Position numbers and translations under genes: made by a program. The notes under the pieces were generated by a model, which was not told the DNA's origin, did no database searches, and saw only the letters and a list, made by a program, of their open reading frames with translations. Positions 1 through 7,444 of a stretch of 12,274 nucleotides of DNA are shown here, piece by piece; the first letter of the stretch is position 1, and every line of letters starts with the position of its first letter. Source of the stretch: Bacillota bacterium (GTDB lineage Bacteria > Bacillota > Bacilli > Alicyclobacillales > SLC66); assembly GCA_021846145.1 (NCBI GenBank), contig JAJZCJ010000070.1, positions 1 through 12,274 on the forward strand. Reading direction: 5' to 3'.

Positions 1-9
1 TTCCGATCT
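1..9. other. Possible sequencing-adapter remnant at the window edge
   Basis: The window opens with TTCCGATCT, identical to the last nine bases of the common Illumina adapter end. A match placed exactly at the first base is unlikely by chance. It suggests an untrimmed contig end rather than genomic sequence. Bases 10-49 that follow hold no recognisable feature. Confidence 0.5.
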
Positions 10-49
10 ATAGTATAACATAGTTTTGGATAGATTCAAGCGAAACTGT

Positions 50-259
50 TTAACCCCTTTCTGAAATGTTTTCGATTAAGTCGCCAACATTACATTGATA
101 CAATTTACACAACTTTTCGAGCGTCTCCCACCTTACCCCCTCAGCGATTTCGTGATACAAGCGATGTAACGTCGCTCGCGATATTCCTGTTAAACGATGA
201 ACATCCGAAAGCGAATGTTTGTATTCGCCCATCAGACGCGACAGATGGCACTTAATCAT
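50..259 (-). CDS. Small XRE/Cro-type HTH transcriptional regulator
   Basis: This is a compact DNA-binding protein of the Cro/C1 helix-turn-helix type, about 69 residues, made almost entirely of the HTH. The visible family pattern is IKCHLSRLMGE, then a HTH core (LSDVHRLTGISRATLHRLY), then WETLEKLCKLYQCNVGDLIE near the C terminus. The reading frame is open to an ATG at 277, but I prefer the ATG at 259. GGTGAT lies six bases before it, and family members usually begin with MI(K/R)C.LSRLMGE. It is the last gene on this strand and stands apart from the surface operon by about 270 bases. A dyad just upstream would fit autoregulation, which is inference. Its target and any inducer are unknown. Confidence 0.85.
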   Translation of the reverse strand: MIKCHLSRLMGEYKHSLSDVHRLTGISRATLHRLYHEIAEGVRWETLEKLCKLYQCNVGDLIENISERG

Positions 260-277
260 GTTTATCACCACTCGCAT

Positions 278-304
278 TGTACCATAATCGATACTATTTG
301 TACA
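278..304. promoter_or_regulatory. Candidate operator dyad before the XRE gene
   Basis: TGTAC at 278-282 and GTACA at 300-304 form a perfect five-base inverted repeat separated by 17 bases. The centre contains an imperfect dyad (ATAATCGATACTAT). It sits between the candidate -10 element and the regulator's start codon, where an autoregulatory Cro-type protein could bind. The arms are short, so chance occurrence is possible. Confidence 0.3.
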
Positions 305-305
305 G

Positions 306-338
306 ATTATAGAATATTATGACCCTCATGCATGACAA
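306..338 (-). promoter_or_regulatory. Candidate promoter of the XRE regulator
   Basis: On the minus strand TTGTCA (338-333) is a good -35 match. Sixteen bases later comes TATTCT (316-311), immediately followed by an overlapping TATAAT (311-306) at a looser spacing of 21. Either hexamer could serve as the -10. Placement upstream of an isolated gene supports it, but the spacing is not ideal. Confidence 0.35.
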
Positions 339-386
339 TTAGAGGTGCGACCATTCAAGTATTTGTTCGAATTCTCCACGATGATC

Positions 387-442
387 GCGTTAAACACATA
401 GGGGTTTTGGATATGTATGGGACGGGATGTTTGTTTTAACGC
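387..442. repeat. Inverted repeat in the gap between the surface operon and the regulator
   Basis: GCGTTAAA (387-394) is repeated in inverse as TTTAACGC (435-442), with 40 bases between. The arms extend slightly if one T is bulged. A short CCGT-TACA-ACGG hairpin also lies at 466-477. Neither is followed by a T run, so neither is a convincing terminator. The rest of the gap (278-529) holds no ORF that resembles a protein. Confidence 0.3.
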
Positions 443-529
443 ACACCCCGCAAAGCGCATCTCAACCGTTACAACGGACTCACCTTCTTTCTGCCTGACC
501 TGCTGCCTTACCGCTCACCCGACACAGCA

Positions 530-1066
530 TTACCACTCTTGATACAAATCAATCGAGAAAAAAATTGGCACAGGCATTGGCGTCACTGTCTCCCATTTCC
601 CATTTTGAAAGCTTGGTATCGGTACAGGAAGCTGTAGCCCGTAATCCACCGTCAGCCTATCGTATCCACTCTGCGACGGATCGGGTCCAATGTACAACTC
701 AAGCTCACCAGCCGTGATGTTCGGATTCTGCGCTGGTGGTGTATTCAACTGTTGCCCACCGTCATAAAATCCAAGGTTGGCGACGGGGAACAAATTATTG
801 AACGCATCTGCCGCCTCCTGTACATACGAATTGCCTGTGGCTGGATCAATCCCGTTTTGGTTCATCGAGTAAGCGTGTGCAAAGTTAATCGTCATCACGC
901 TGACAATGAACACTTTGAGGAATACAGTCGCAACCTGCATAAAAATTTCCAAACCATAAAAAGCCACAATGCCGACGATAAGATCAGGCACATTGCCGCC
1001 GATTGCACCACGCTCATCCCGCCAGAATTGCCACGGTTTACCACAGTTGATTTTAGTATGCTGCAT
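530..1066 (-). CDS. TadE-like/pseudopilin-like membrane-anchored protein (hypothetical)
   Basis: I do not recognise a named family for this 178-residue protein. Its N terminus has a short charged stretch ending in FWRDERGAIGG, then a hydrophobic segment of about residues 27-60. This is the layout of TadE/TadG-type pseudopilins, whose leaders often read RDERGA before the membrane helix. The remaining ~118 residues are extracytoplasmic in character, rich in Pro, Asn, Gly and aromatic residues, and Cys-free (SMNQNGIDPATGNSYVQEA onward). The ATG lies one base after the stop of the preceding gene (TGA-T-ATG), and no good ribosome site is close, so translation probably couples to that gene. It is the last gene of the surface operon. 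The pilin-like role is inference from topology. It could equally be an unrelated anchored surface protein. Confidence 0.7.
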   Translation of the reverse strand: MQHTKINCGKPWQFWRDERGAIGGNVPDLIVGIVAFYGLEIFMQVATVFLKVFIVSVMTINFAHAYSMNQNGIDPATGNSYVQEAADAFNNLFPVANLGFYDGGQQLNTPPAQNPNITAGELELYIGPDPSQSGYDRLTVDYGLQLPVPIPSFQNGKWETVTPMPVPIFFSIDLYQEW

Positions 1067-1067
1067 A

Positions 1068-1559
1068 TCAGTTACCAGCCCCCAACGTCGGCAATGTGGA
1101 AGTTGGTGGTGGCGGTAACGACGAACTCGGTGCTGACGGCAACGATGATGTCACGGTTTCCTGCAAGGAGCCGCTATAATTTGAAGTGTTAGGATCGCTA
1201 ATAGAGTTGATGAAGTTGTTCACCAGCGCAGGTTGAACAGGCATAGTCGCATTCCCTGTCACATTATTACTCGTCACACTGAATGTAGCCGTGGATGAAG
1301 CGACACTAGGGTTAATCGCTTGGTTAACCGCCCATGTTTTGTTTGCGGTGTTGAGCGCATCAGATTGGTTAGCCAGTGTGTACTCGTTACTCCCATTTGC
1401 ATTGCTCACTTGCGTTACTGCGGCGCTGGTAGCATTATGGAGCGCCACGTTTGTCCACATCTGCCCATATAAGAGTGGACCAACTGTAAGCAGAACAACG
1501 AGGAAAAAACCAAAAAACACTAGACCAAGCCAGTAAATCGGGAGTGTCAAGAATCCCAT
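1068..1559 (-). CDS. TadE-like/pseudopilin-like single-pass membrane protein (hypothetical)
   Basis: A protein of about 163 residues with one N-terminal membrane segment (LPIYWLGLVFFGFFLVVLLT) followed by LLYGQMWTNVALHNATSAAVTQVSNA. That helical stretch after the membrane segment resembles the post-membrane region of TadE-type pseudopilins. The C-terminal third is a Ser/Pro/Thr-rich tail (SSLPPPPTSTLPTLG), typical of exposed linkers. The frame is open to an ATG at 1580, but GAAGGGGG is correctly spaced before the ATG at 1559, so I place the start there. The gene follows the end of the propeller gene by 45 bases and runs directly into the next small membrane protein, so the three probably form one operon. 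No assembly ATPase or prepilin peptidase is visible in this window. Function is unproven. Confidence 0.7.
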   Translation of the reverse strand: MGFLTLPIYWLGLVFFGFFLVVLLTVGPLLYGQMWTNVALHNATSAAVTQVSNANGSNEYTLANQSDALNTANKTWAVNQAINPSVASSTATFSVTSNNVTGNATMPVQPALVNNFINSISDPNTSNYSGSLQETVTSSLPSAPSSSLPPPPTSTLPTLGAGN

Positions 1560-1567
1560 AGAAAAGC

Positions 1568-1590
1568 CCCCTTCTCGCATGGAGAAGAGA
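1568..1590 (-). promoter_or_regulatory. Hairpin overlapping the ribosome binding site of the 1559 start
   Basis: On the minus strand CTTCTC (1587-1582) pairs with GAGAAG (1576-1571) across a five-base loop. Flanking C and T bases can also pair with the G run at 1570-1568. The pairing covers the GAAGGGGG ribosome binding site of the downstream small membrane protein. It could tune its translation relative to the propeller gene. No U run follows, so it is not a terminator. Confidence 0.35.
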
Positions 1591-1604
1591 GCGTGGGAAG
1601 AAAA

Positions 1605-3615
1605 TCAGTTTTTCCAAGTGATCTTCGACTTCTCCGAGGTTTCGACGCCTTCACCTGCGTTATTCGTCCAAGGCTGCGTCGCATAATTCGTGACGCTGGT
1701 TGGCACCCATGAAGATATTTCAGGATGTTCAAAGTTTGATCCACTCACCGAGTAGACAGGCATCGTCCACCACCCTTTTGCGCCATAGTCTCCGTTCACA
1801 GGCGGAAATAATATGTCGCCGTTATGCTCGCCGTCGAACGGATTTGATGTGGGCGTACCTTGCAACGAGAAGTCCCTACCAGCAGGGATCGGCGGCATTG
1901 GCGCGTCAGAATACCACACACCATTCAGTTGATCAGGCGGCACAACGCCAGTCGCAAATGTATCACTATCCGTTGGTGTCCCTGGCAACATACTATTAGG
2001 TGTCAATGTTGGTGGTGTATTACTGGCTGGCAATCCTGCCGTAGTTGGCACTTGCTCATAGATGCTCGTATTCGCACTGCTCGACGGTTCCCAAGGCCCA
2101 TATGATGCCCAAACAGGCTGGCTCCACGTCATACTACTACCACTTGGCGTGATCGGCGTGTCCTCACTGCTAAAAGTCCCTGTCGCTGTCACATTCACTA
2201 CGTTATTGAGCGCACTCGCCGTGGTGGGGTTCCACCAATATGTGGCGGACTTCGGTATGGACAATGTGTTTGTATTGATCTTCTCGTCAATCGCCACGTT
2301 GCGGTACAAGAACTCCGTGTCATACACGGGTGTGTAGCCGAGCCATTCCCAAAATCCTCCTTCATGTGGGAATGAAATCCATGTCCAATGTGGCTGCCAT
2401 GCGCCAATATACCGTTTCTTAAACAACACGTCGCCAACGGTCTGCATTTCTGCGCTTACATTTACATTGGTGGCAGCAAAACCCGTCCTATTGACAAACT
2501 CAATTGTAAAATTATTAAACCAATTTGCAGTTTGCGTAGTTACTTTACCGCCTGGATTGATTTGGTGCGTGTAATACGATGTGTAGTTTTCCGCATGAGT
2601 TCCATTGATCGCTTGTTCTGGGATTGGGTGAAGTTTATAAGCGATTGGCGTCCCTTGGATCGCGTCAGGGCTGATACTCGAATAATCAACTCCCTCGCTC
2701 ACATTTAACATCCCAGGCTGCAAAAATCGCCATTCCATGTACCCCTGCCCCGTGATTGGATCAATGGGTTCGGCGGAACTACACGAAATCCCACCTTGTT
2801 CAACGCACTCAAGCGTTGGATTCGCCGGATTGGTCGGCGGAATACTACCTGGTGATGGGAACGTCACCGTCACCGTCGCGGAACTTCCGTCAGGTGCAGC
2901 GGTCGATCCAGCAAACTGATAGGTGAAGGTATCGCCCTTATCTGGAAATGCCTCAATGACCGCCAGATTTTGACCGCCGCCATTATTCCACACACTCGGA
3001 TACTGCGCTTCGTAACTCGATAACCACGAATCCAGCGTCGAAGTCGGGATCGTGATTGCACCTGTGATCGGGTTCCCCGACGCATCATAGGTGGCTACGT
3101 TGCCGATATCATCCATCTTTGTTCCGCCGTTGATGATCATGTCGAAGTCAATTTTGTCGGAGTTTCCTGGGTCGGACGGCAAATTGCTGTTCGACGGTGT
3201 GAGTGTGAGCGGCTGACTAAACTGCGTGGGCGACGAGGATGGGTATGACGCGGCGAAAGTGAGGTCTTCACCGTATGTGTTCGCCCACAACTCCAATCCT
3301 TGATTCGTAGCCAGTGTCAACGTAGGTTCTGCCACACCTTGCGAGGTGTCGAGCATCAATTCTGATGGGGTGCTGAGAGGTGTACCAGCCGATGAACCAA
3401 ATGAGGGGAGCCACCCGCCTTGTGTGCCGTCATACATGCCTGTGCTTGTGTTTGGGCTGATCCTGTCTATGCCACCGACCTTATCAGCGATATACATGTT
3501 GCCAGAAGCACTAATTTCAGGTGTGCCTACTGGTTCGAGTTGACCAGAAGAGCCAGAAACATTGTATAGTTCAACTTGCTTTGTTATCGGATTCACTGTA
3601 GCATACCCATACCCC
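1605..3615 (-). CDS. C-terminal part of a frameshifted secreted beta-propeller protein
   Basis: This frame continues the secreted propeller protein that begins at 4666. The frame is technically open to an ATG at 3710, but the stretch 3616-3710 reads as an out-of-frame shadow of the N-terminal part. Convincing protein begins at YGYATVNPITKQVELYN, which completes the last blade after ...LTSNWG. There is further propeller-like sequence (GTPEISASGNMYIADKVGG), then several hundred residues of Thr/Ser/Pro/Asn-rich beta-type extracellular sequence with no family I can name. Only two Cys are obvious, eight residues apart (ECVEQGGISC), possibly a disulfide. Many aromatic clusters (HWTWISFPHEGGFWEWLGY) look like a folded beta domain. 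No LPxTG anchor or C-terminal membrane helix is seen. The stop is 45 bases before the next gene. Joined to the N-terminal part the product would be about 1020 residues. Confidence 0.75.
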
Positions 3616-4666
3616 AGTTTGATGTGAGAGGAATGATGTATTGACCATTTGCGTATGCCGTTTCTCCATCCCATGACGTTTGCCCACTTACCACTTGGGG
3701 CCATTGCCAAATATTCGTGACCGTGCCGTTGCTGTTTACATGATCGAGTGCTACATTCTCATTACCATCCGACCACATGATGTTGCCACTTGGGTCTGTG
3801 ACGATCGGTGCAGCGATGGATGATATTCCCCATGGTGAAGGGAGATACGTTGCTGTGTCATTAGTTATATTGTGCAAAAACAGCATACCAACAGCAGAAT
3901 TGCCGTTTATGACGGCGTTAGCCCCGTTTGGTTCATCATTCGCACCTGTCCACACTATGAACGGAGTGCCACCAGACATAACTAACGTTGGTGAGCCGTC
4001 GAAACGTTGGCCGAAATTGTGACTGTAGAAAATTTTCATCGTACCTGCAACCACTCCATATACCCATCCGTTTTGTGTGGTAATCCAAATTGTATCTCCA
4101 GATAACCCAGTTTGTGCAGCAGTAAGATACAACGGATAACTCACTACCTGATTGTAGGTGTAATTTGTACCCGCATCACCGATGAATACTTTGCCAACTT
4201 CACCATTCGCGTCGAACTTGTATAAATATTGTCCAGCCGCAAGATATGCATAGCCATTAGCTATCACTGGCGATGAGTTGGATACATTAGGAACAGGGAC
4301 GATCCATTTTGTTTTCGGATTCCCGCCTGACCATTGTGACATATCAAATGCCACCATATAGCCATTATCTTGAAAATTGTTCGATGGTGTGCCACCACTG
4401 GAAACGGGATAGTACAATATATTCCCATCACCCATTGCGGTCGAACTTGAATGTAGTTGATTCCCGTTCAGCGTTATGCCGCTTGCCGAAGCATGAGTAA
4501 TAGTTGCTTCTGTTGACCATATCGTTCCATCTGTAATGCTATTTACGTGAGTTCGTTGAGCATTGTCGCCAAACATAATTAGAGAACTGGATGCAAATGT
4601 AATAGTGGTAGTCGTCAATACGAGTGCTGTTAATGCTAATGTGGAAATTATTCGTTTTCTCATCAT
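3593..4666 (-). CDS. N-terminal part of a secreted PQQ-like beta-propeller protein (frameshifted)
   Basis: The first 26 or so residues form a Sec signal peptide: MMRKR, a hydrophobic core LALTALVL and a likely cut after TFA. After it come propeller-like repeats in which a hydrophobic strand is followed by a Gly/Asp turn, such as SSPVIANGYAYLAAGQYLYK and APIVTDPSGNIMWSDGN. These resemble PQQ/WD-like blades of extracellular proteins. No catalytic motif is visible, so a binding or structural role outside the cell is more likely than an enzyme. AAGGAG lies about six bases before the ATG. The frame ends prematurely at 3593 (GMGMLQ, stop), where a -1 shift recovers an intact continuation, so this ORF is almost certainly half of one gene. 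It starts just after a terminator and probably heads an operon with the two pseudopilin-like genes. Confidence 0.8.
   Translation of the reverse strand: MMRKRIISTLALTALVLTTTTITFASSSLIMFGDNAQRTHVNSITDGTIWSTEATITHASASGITLNGNQLHSSSTAMGDGNILYYPVSSGGTPSNNFQDNGYMVAFDMSQWSGGNPKTKWIVPVPNVSNSSPVIANGYAYLAAGQYLYKFDANGEVGKVFIGDAGTNYTYNQVVSYPLYLTAAQTGLSGDTIWITTQNGWVYGVVAGTMKIFYSHNFGQRFDGSPTLVMSGGTPFIVWTGANDEPNGANAVINGNSAVGMLFLHNITNDTATYLPSPWGISSIAAPIVTDPSGNIMWSDGNENVALDHVNSNGTVTNIWQWPQVVSGQTSWDGETAYANGQYIIPLTSNWGMGMLQ
3606..3615 (-). other. Frameshift site in the propeller gene
   Basis: The minus strand reads TGGGGTATGGGTATG here. The upstream frame gives ...SNWGMGMLQ-stop, while the alternative frame gives GYGYATVNPITK and continues for about 670 residues. 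Adding one G to either the GGGG run (3612-3615) or the GGG run (3606-3608) restores a single frame. A homopolymer deletion or assembly error is the simplest explanation. Confidence 0.75.
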
Positions 4667-4687
4667 TTTTGACTCCTTCCTAAAAGT

Positions 4688-4714
4688 AAAAAAAAGCCCC
4701 TCTAATTCGAGGGG
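4688..4714 (-). terminator. Rho-independent terminator after the stalk-domain remnant
   Basis: On the minus strand CCCCTC (4714-4709) and GAGGGG (4702-4697) form a six-base, GC-rich stem with a six-base loop. A C and then eight T residues (4695-4688) follow. It lies 52 bases past the stop of the stalk-domain remnant and just upstream of the propeller gene's ribosome site. It therefore separates the right-hand transcription unit from the surface operon. Confidence 0.85.
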
Positions 4715-4765
4715 TACAGTGGGAAGATTTTTTTCTATTCATAACCGTTTTTCATTTATCTGCCA

Positions 4766-5353
4766 TCAATTAAAAGCTGACCAATTATTTGAGCCATCAT
4801 TAACTGGCGCACTTGATGTACCACTCCCTTTTTCGCCAGAAGAACCTGCGCTAACCGTCACCGTCTGACCTGTTGAGTTCGTGTAGGTTTTCGTGCCACT
4901 GCTTGTTGGCAACGTCATCGTCCACGTATGCTTCGTGCCGTTCCACGCATTCGAGAATCCCATCGCATCCAGCATCTTCTCGGCATAGTACAATCCGAAG
5001 AAGGTAGTCAAGCTGCCACTATTCGGATCAACCACCGCGAAACTCGGTACGCCACTCTCCACCGCCTTGCCGTTTAATGTGATTGTGGCATCCCCCTTCG
5101 TACCGTGAATGCTCAATGTGGCGTTCTTGCCACCCAGCGTCAGCGTGTGTGTGACACCGTTCCACGAGTTTGTTACGCCAGCTTTGTTCATCACTTGCAT
5201 GACGTACCAAATCGGCACAAACGTGGTCATCACGCCAGAGTTGGGGTCTTTCGCCGCAAAGACATATGGCGTGTAGGCGGTTTTGCCGTTCACGACGACG
5301 CTCGTCTTCACTAATGTATGAAATGCAAATTCCCGTTTTATGATCTCTGTCAT
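4766..5353 (-). pseudogene. 5'-truncated secreted stalk-domain protein (copper amine oxidase N-terminal-like)
   Basis: The protein holds two related units of the stalk type. The first begins TSVVVNGKTAYTPYVFAAKD and includes FVPIWYVMQVM and SWNG. The second has ATITLNGKAVESGVPSFAVVD, then LYYAEKMLDAMGF and AWNG. Such units are usually exported and bind or stiffen the cell surface. A Ser/Gly/Thr-rich tail follows. Family members carry a signal peptide just before (A)SVVVNGK. Here the upstream residues MTEIIKREFAFHTLVK come instead from the out-of-frame reading of a PfkB kinase fragment. The ATG at 5353 lacks a ribosome binding site. I therefore read this as a gene that lost its 5' end at about 5300, probably not exported and perhaps not translated. 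The clean terminator downstream is probably its original one. Confidence 0.7.
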
Positions 5354-5702
5354 TTTTTACGAATTGATAGTCAATATGATCATGTCGCATGGTATCAAGC
5401 CAATTCAATCCTACCGTGTATGTATCACCGGCTACACCAACATACCCCAACTTAAAATCCTCATTCAATGAAGCCAATGATCGAATCACATTAAAAGCGG
5501 AGCCACCAAGAAATTTCGAAAATGGAACTTTGCTATCGTTAATGATTTGATGAATGACATCTTCCCCAACGGGTTTCTCATTACCTAATTCAAATCTTTC
5601 TTACATTTCATCAATAATATCTGGATCGATATACTTCAATTGACTGCTTGTTGCGATATAATCCAAATTTAACGCACCGATCCCTATCACATCAAAAAAC
5701 AC
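5300..5702 (-). pseudogene. PfkB-family carbohydrate/nucleoside kinase, broken and truncated
   Basis: Translation from the GTG at 5702 gives a typical PfkB-family N terminus: FFDVIGIGALNLDYIA, then LGGSAFNVIRSLASL (the GG substrate-binding region), then LGYVGVAGD and GICISYISEDER. AAGGAG sits nine bases before the GTG and overlaps the stop codon of the SLOG gene, so the kinase belonged to that operon. Two lesions kill it. A TAA at 5603-5601 interrupts the frame at codon 34, where one base change from a Lys codon would explain it. After ISEDER at about 5300 the kinase sequence ends, and stalk-domain sequence continues in another frame. The C-terminal two thirds, including the catalytic Asp and ATP-binding region expected of PfkB enzymes, are missing. 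The former substrate cannot be told from what remains. Confidence 0.8.
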
Positions 5703-5716
5703 AATCCATCTCTCCT

Positions 5717-7414
5717 TTACCCCTTGAATGCCTCATTACGTCGTTCGTATTGGGCGACCAACCAGTCCCCCACTTCCTGCAAAGCGGATTTCCCGACATC
5801 CCGGATCATCGCCCGATAGTGGGCGTCCTCCAAATTGACATCTGCCTTCAATAAATCACTGGCTCGCTGATAAAGCTGTGCCATCGAATCATACTGCTCA
5901 CTTTGATAATCCAGCAAAAAAGTGTTGGCTCGCAGTGCCATAAAACCGCCAAACACCGGCAACACAGTGGCAATAATGACTAACATTTGGTGCCAAAATG
6001 GATAACTTGAAGCATGGAGTTTCCAATCAATGAAGATCAACATGCCCGAAATCACCCACGCCAGCACAAAACATACTTTTTGCCACACCTTGAATCTTTT
6101 CATTGTCTGTGCTGCGTGCGCCTGCTTCTTCATAAAGTAGTTCTTTTGCCCATCAATCCAATACCTAGCTACTTTATGTAAAATAGTGTTATCTTTGATT
6201 TCGTCGCGGCGGATTTCCTCATTGATCAAGTCTAACGCCGTGATCGACTGATAAATCCAAGCACTTAACGATACGTGTTTGCGCAACAGGAAATTTGTCA
6301 CTAACGGCCGAATCCCAAATAACTTCCAGTAAATTTGGATGCGTACAGCTTCCGCTAATGCACGATCATCGTACCACTTCTCTTCCCAACGCTGATGCCG
6401 ATTCGCAAAGAAGTTGATCCCGTTCGCCAAGATAAATAGTACCCAATAGATCGCCATTGTTACAGGTATTTCAAACCAATTTGTGTATAAATTAAACACT
6501 AATACTGCCACAATGACAACAATTATAAATAACCGAGAGTACCAGACGGTTCCTGATTGATTTTGCAAGGATTGATGATCGGCAAACTGATACACTTTCA
6601 ATAAGCTCGTTAATTTTTGAAACCAGTCACTTGATGTAGGAAGGTCTTTTGGGAAAATATCATCCACATCAAGTTGGTTTGATGAATTGTCCCAATACCG
6701 CTTGAATTCCCTATTCATACTGTCGATTTTCTCAAGATCCTTCATGACTGGCCTATTTATACCCTTGTCTTGAGAGGGTAACGTCTGCCAGTCAATCTCA
6801 CAAGATGCGATGGACTGATCCCCTAGTCTTGGCGTTTTCAGATGATACACCAGACCCGTTTCAAACGAGTCTAAAATCGAATTGGTCAGTAGCATTTCGT
6901 CAGGGTCTTTGTTTTTTATATAAAATGGAATTCCTTTCGACTTATACTCCACGATTTGAGCAGTGCCACCCAACGCGTTCGTTTTCACCCCATCCCAAAG
7001 CGCCAATAAAATATGGCTGTAATGGGCGACCCATGCACCCACATAGGCATATTGGGCATCCCGATTCTCACCAACAAAAGGCTCATCAATGGATAAGACG
7101 GGCATCCGGTAAACCATCGCGGCACGAAGAAGTAAATCGTTAAATTCAGCCTTGGATTCCTGTGTTGCAAAGTCTTTTTCATACTCCTGCTCCCGAAGGG
7201 GCAAAGGAACGATCAGCTTCATTCCTAAATCCAGAGCCATTTTGGCCACCAAGCGATCCGCGCCTTCCGCCAAAGGCGAAATAACGTAAAGCGAGGAGTG
7301 CGAGAACTGATTCCGAATTGCGATTAACTTTTCCCGCACAAGCTGTTCTATTTTAGGTACCGCGTCCGTACGAATCAATCGATGACCGGTCACTCCAATA
7401 ACGATAGGGATCAT
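5717..7414 (-). CDS. SLOG-domain protein with C-terminal SLATT-like membrane module
   Basis: A 565-residue protein predicted to bind a nucleotide-derived ligand and act in the membrane. Residues 1-170 match the SLOG/LOG-type Rossmann fold: GVTGHR at 7-12, SPLAEGADRLVA at 46-57, IVPLPL with EYEKDF at 68-82, and ALWDG at 138-142. Two helix pairs follow, about 295-310 with 316-336, and 446-463 with 475-494. A helical tail (YDSMAQLYQRASDLL onward) resembles the SLATT arrangement, which the literature predicts to be a pore-forming effector in conflict systems. The frame is open to a TTG at 7444, but GGAGGG five bases before the ATG at 7414 fixes the start. It follows the STAND gene by 30 bases and its stop overlaps the kinase ribosome site. 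Domain calls are from motif reading. The pore role is inference from the family. Confidence 0.8.
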   Translation of the reverse strand: MIPIVIGVTGHRLIRTDAVPKIEQLVREKLIAIRNQFSHSSLYVISPLAEGADRLVAKMALDLGMKLIVPLPLREQEYEKDFATQESKAEFNDLLLRAAMVYRMPVLSIDEPFVGENRDAQYAYVGAWVAHYSHILLALWDGVKTNALGGTAQIVEYKSKGIPFYIKNKDPDEMLLTNSILDSFETGLVYHLKTPRLGDQSIASCEIDWQTLPSQDKGINRPVMKDLEKIDSMNREFKRYWDNSSNQLDVDDIFPKDLPTSSDWFQKLTSLLKVYQFADHQSLQNQSGTVWYSRLFIIVVIVAVLVFNLYTNWFEIPVTMAIYWVLFILANGINFFANRHQRWEEKWYDDRALAEAVRIQIYWKLFGIRPLVTNFLLRKHVSLSAWIYQSITALDLINEEIRRDEIKDNTILHKVARYWIDGQKNYFMKKQAHAAQTMKRFKVWQKVCFVLAWVISGMLIFIDWKLHASSYPFWHQMLVIIATVLPVFGGFMALRANTFLLDYQSEQYDSMAQLYQRASDLLKADVNLEDAHYRAMIRDVGKSALQEVGDWLVAQYERRNEAFKG

Positions 7415-7444
7415 AGATAACCCTCCGAAACTTAAATGATACAA

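Noticed and set aside
387..442. Inverted repeat as a terminator for the surface operon
   Set aside because: The loop is 40 bases and no T run follows on the minus strand, so it is listed only as a repeat.
752..1192. A 146-residue plus-strand ORF
   Set aside because: It lies opposite two genes with clear membrane-protein features, has no ribosome binding site worth noting and reads as low-complexity antisense sequence.
3606..3615. Programmed -1 ribosomal frameshift in the propeller gene
   Set aside because: There is no X XXY YYZ slippery heptamer, and I see no strong downstream structure. A one-G deletion or sequencing error in the G runs is simpler.
4715..4766. Promoter for the propeller operon in the short gap before the terminator
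   Set aside because: TTGATG and A/T-rich hexamers are present but at poor spacing, and any transcript from them would have to read through the terminator.
5028..5489. A 153-residue minus-strand ORF crossing the junction
   Set aside because: Its first ~60 residues are the PfkB kinase fragment and the rest is an Arg/His-rich out-of-frame reading of the stalk gene. It is a chimera of a remnant and a shadow, not a gene.
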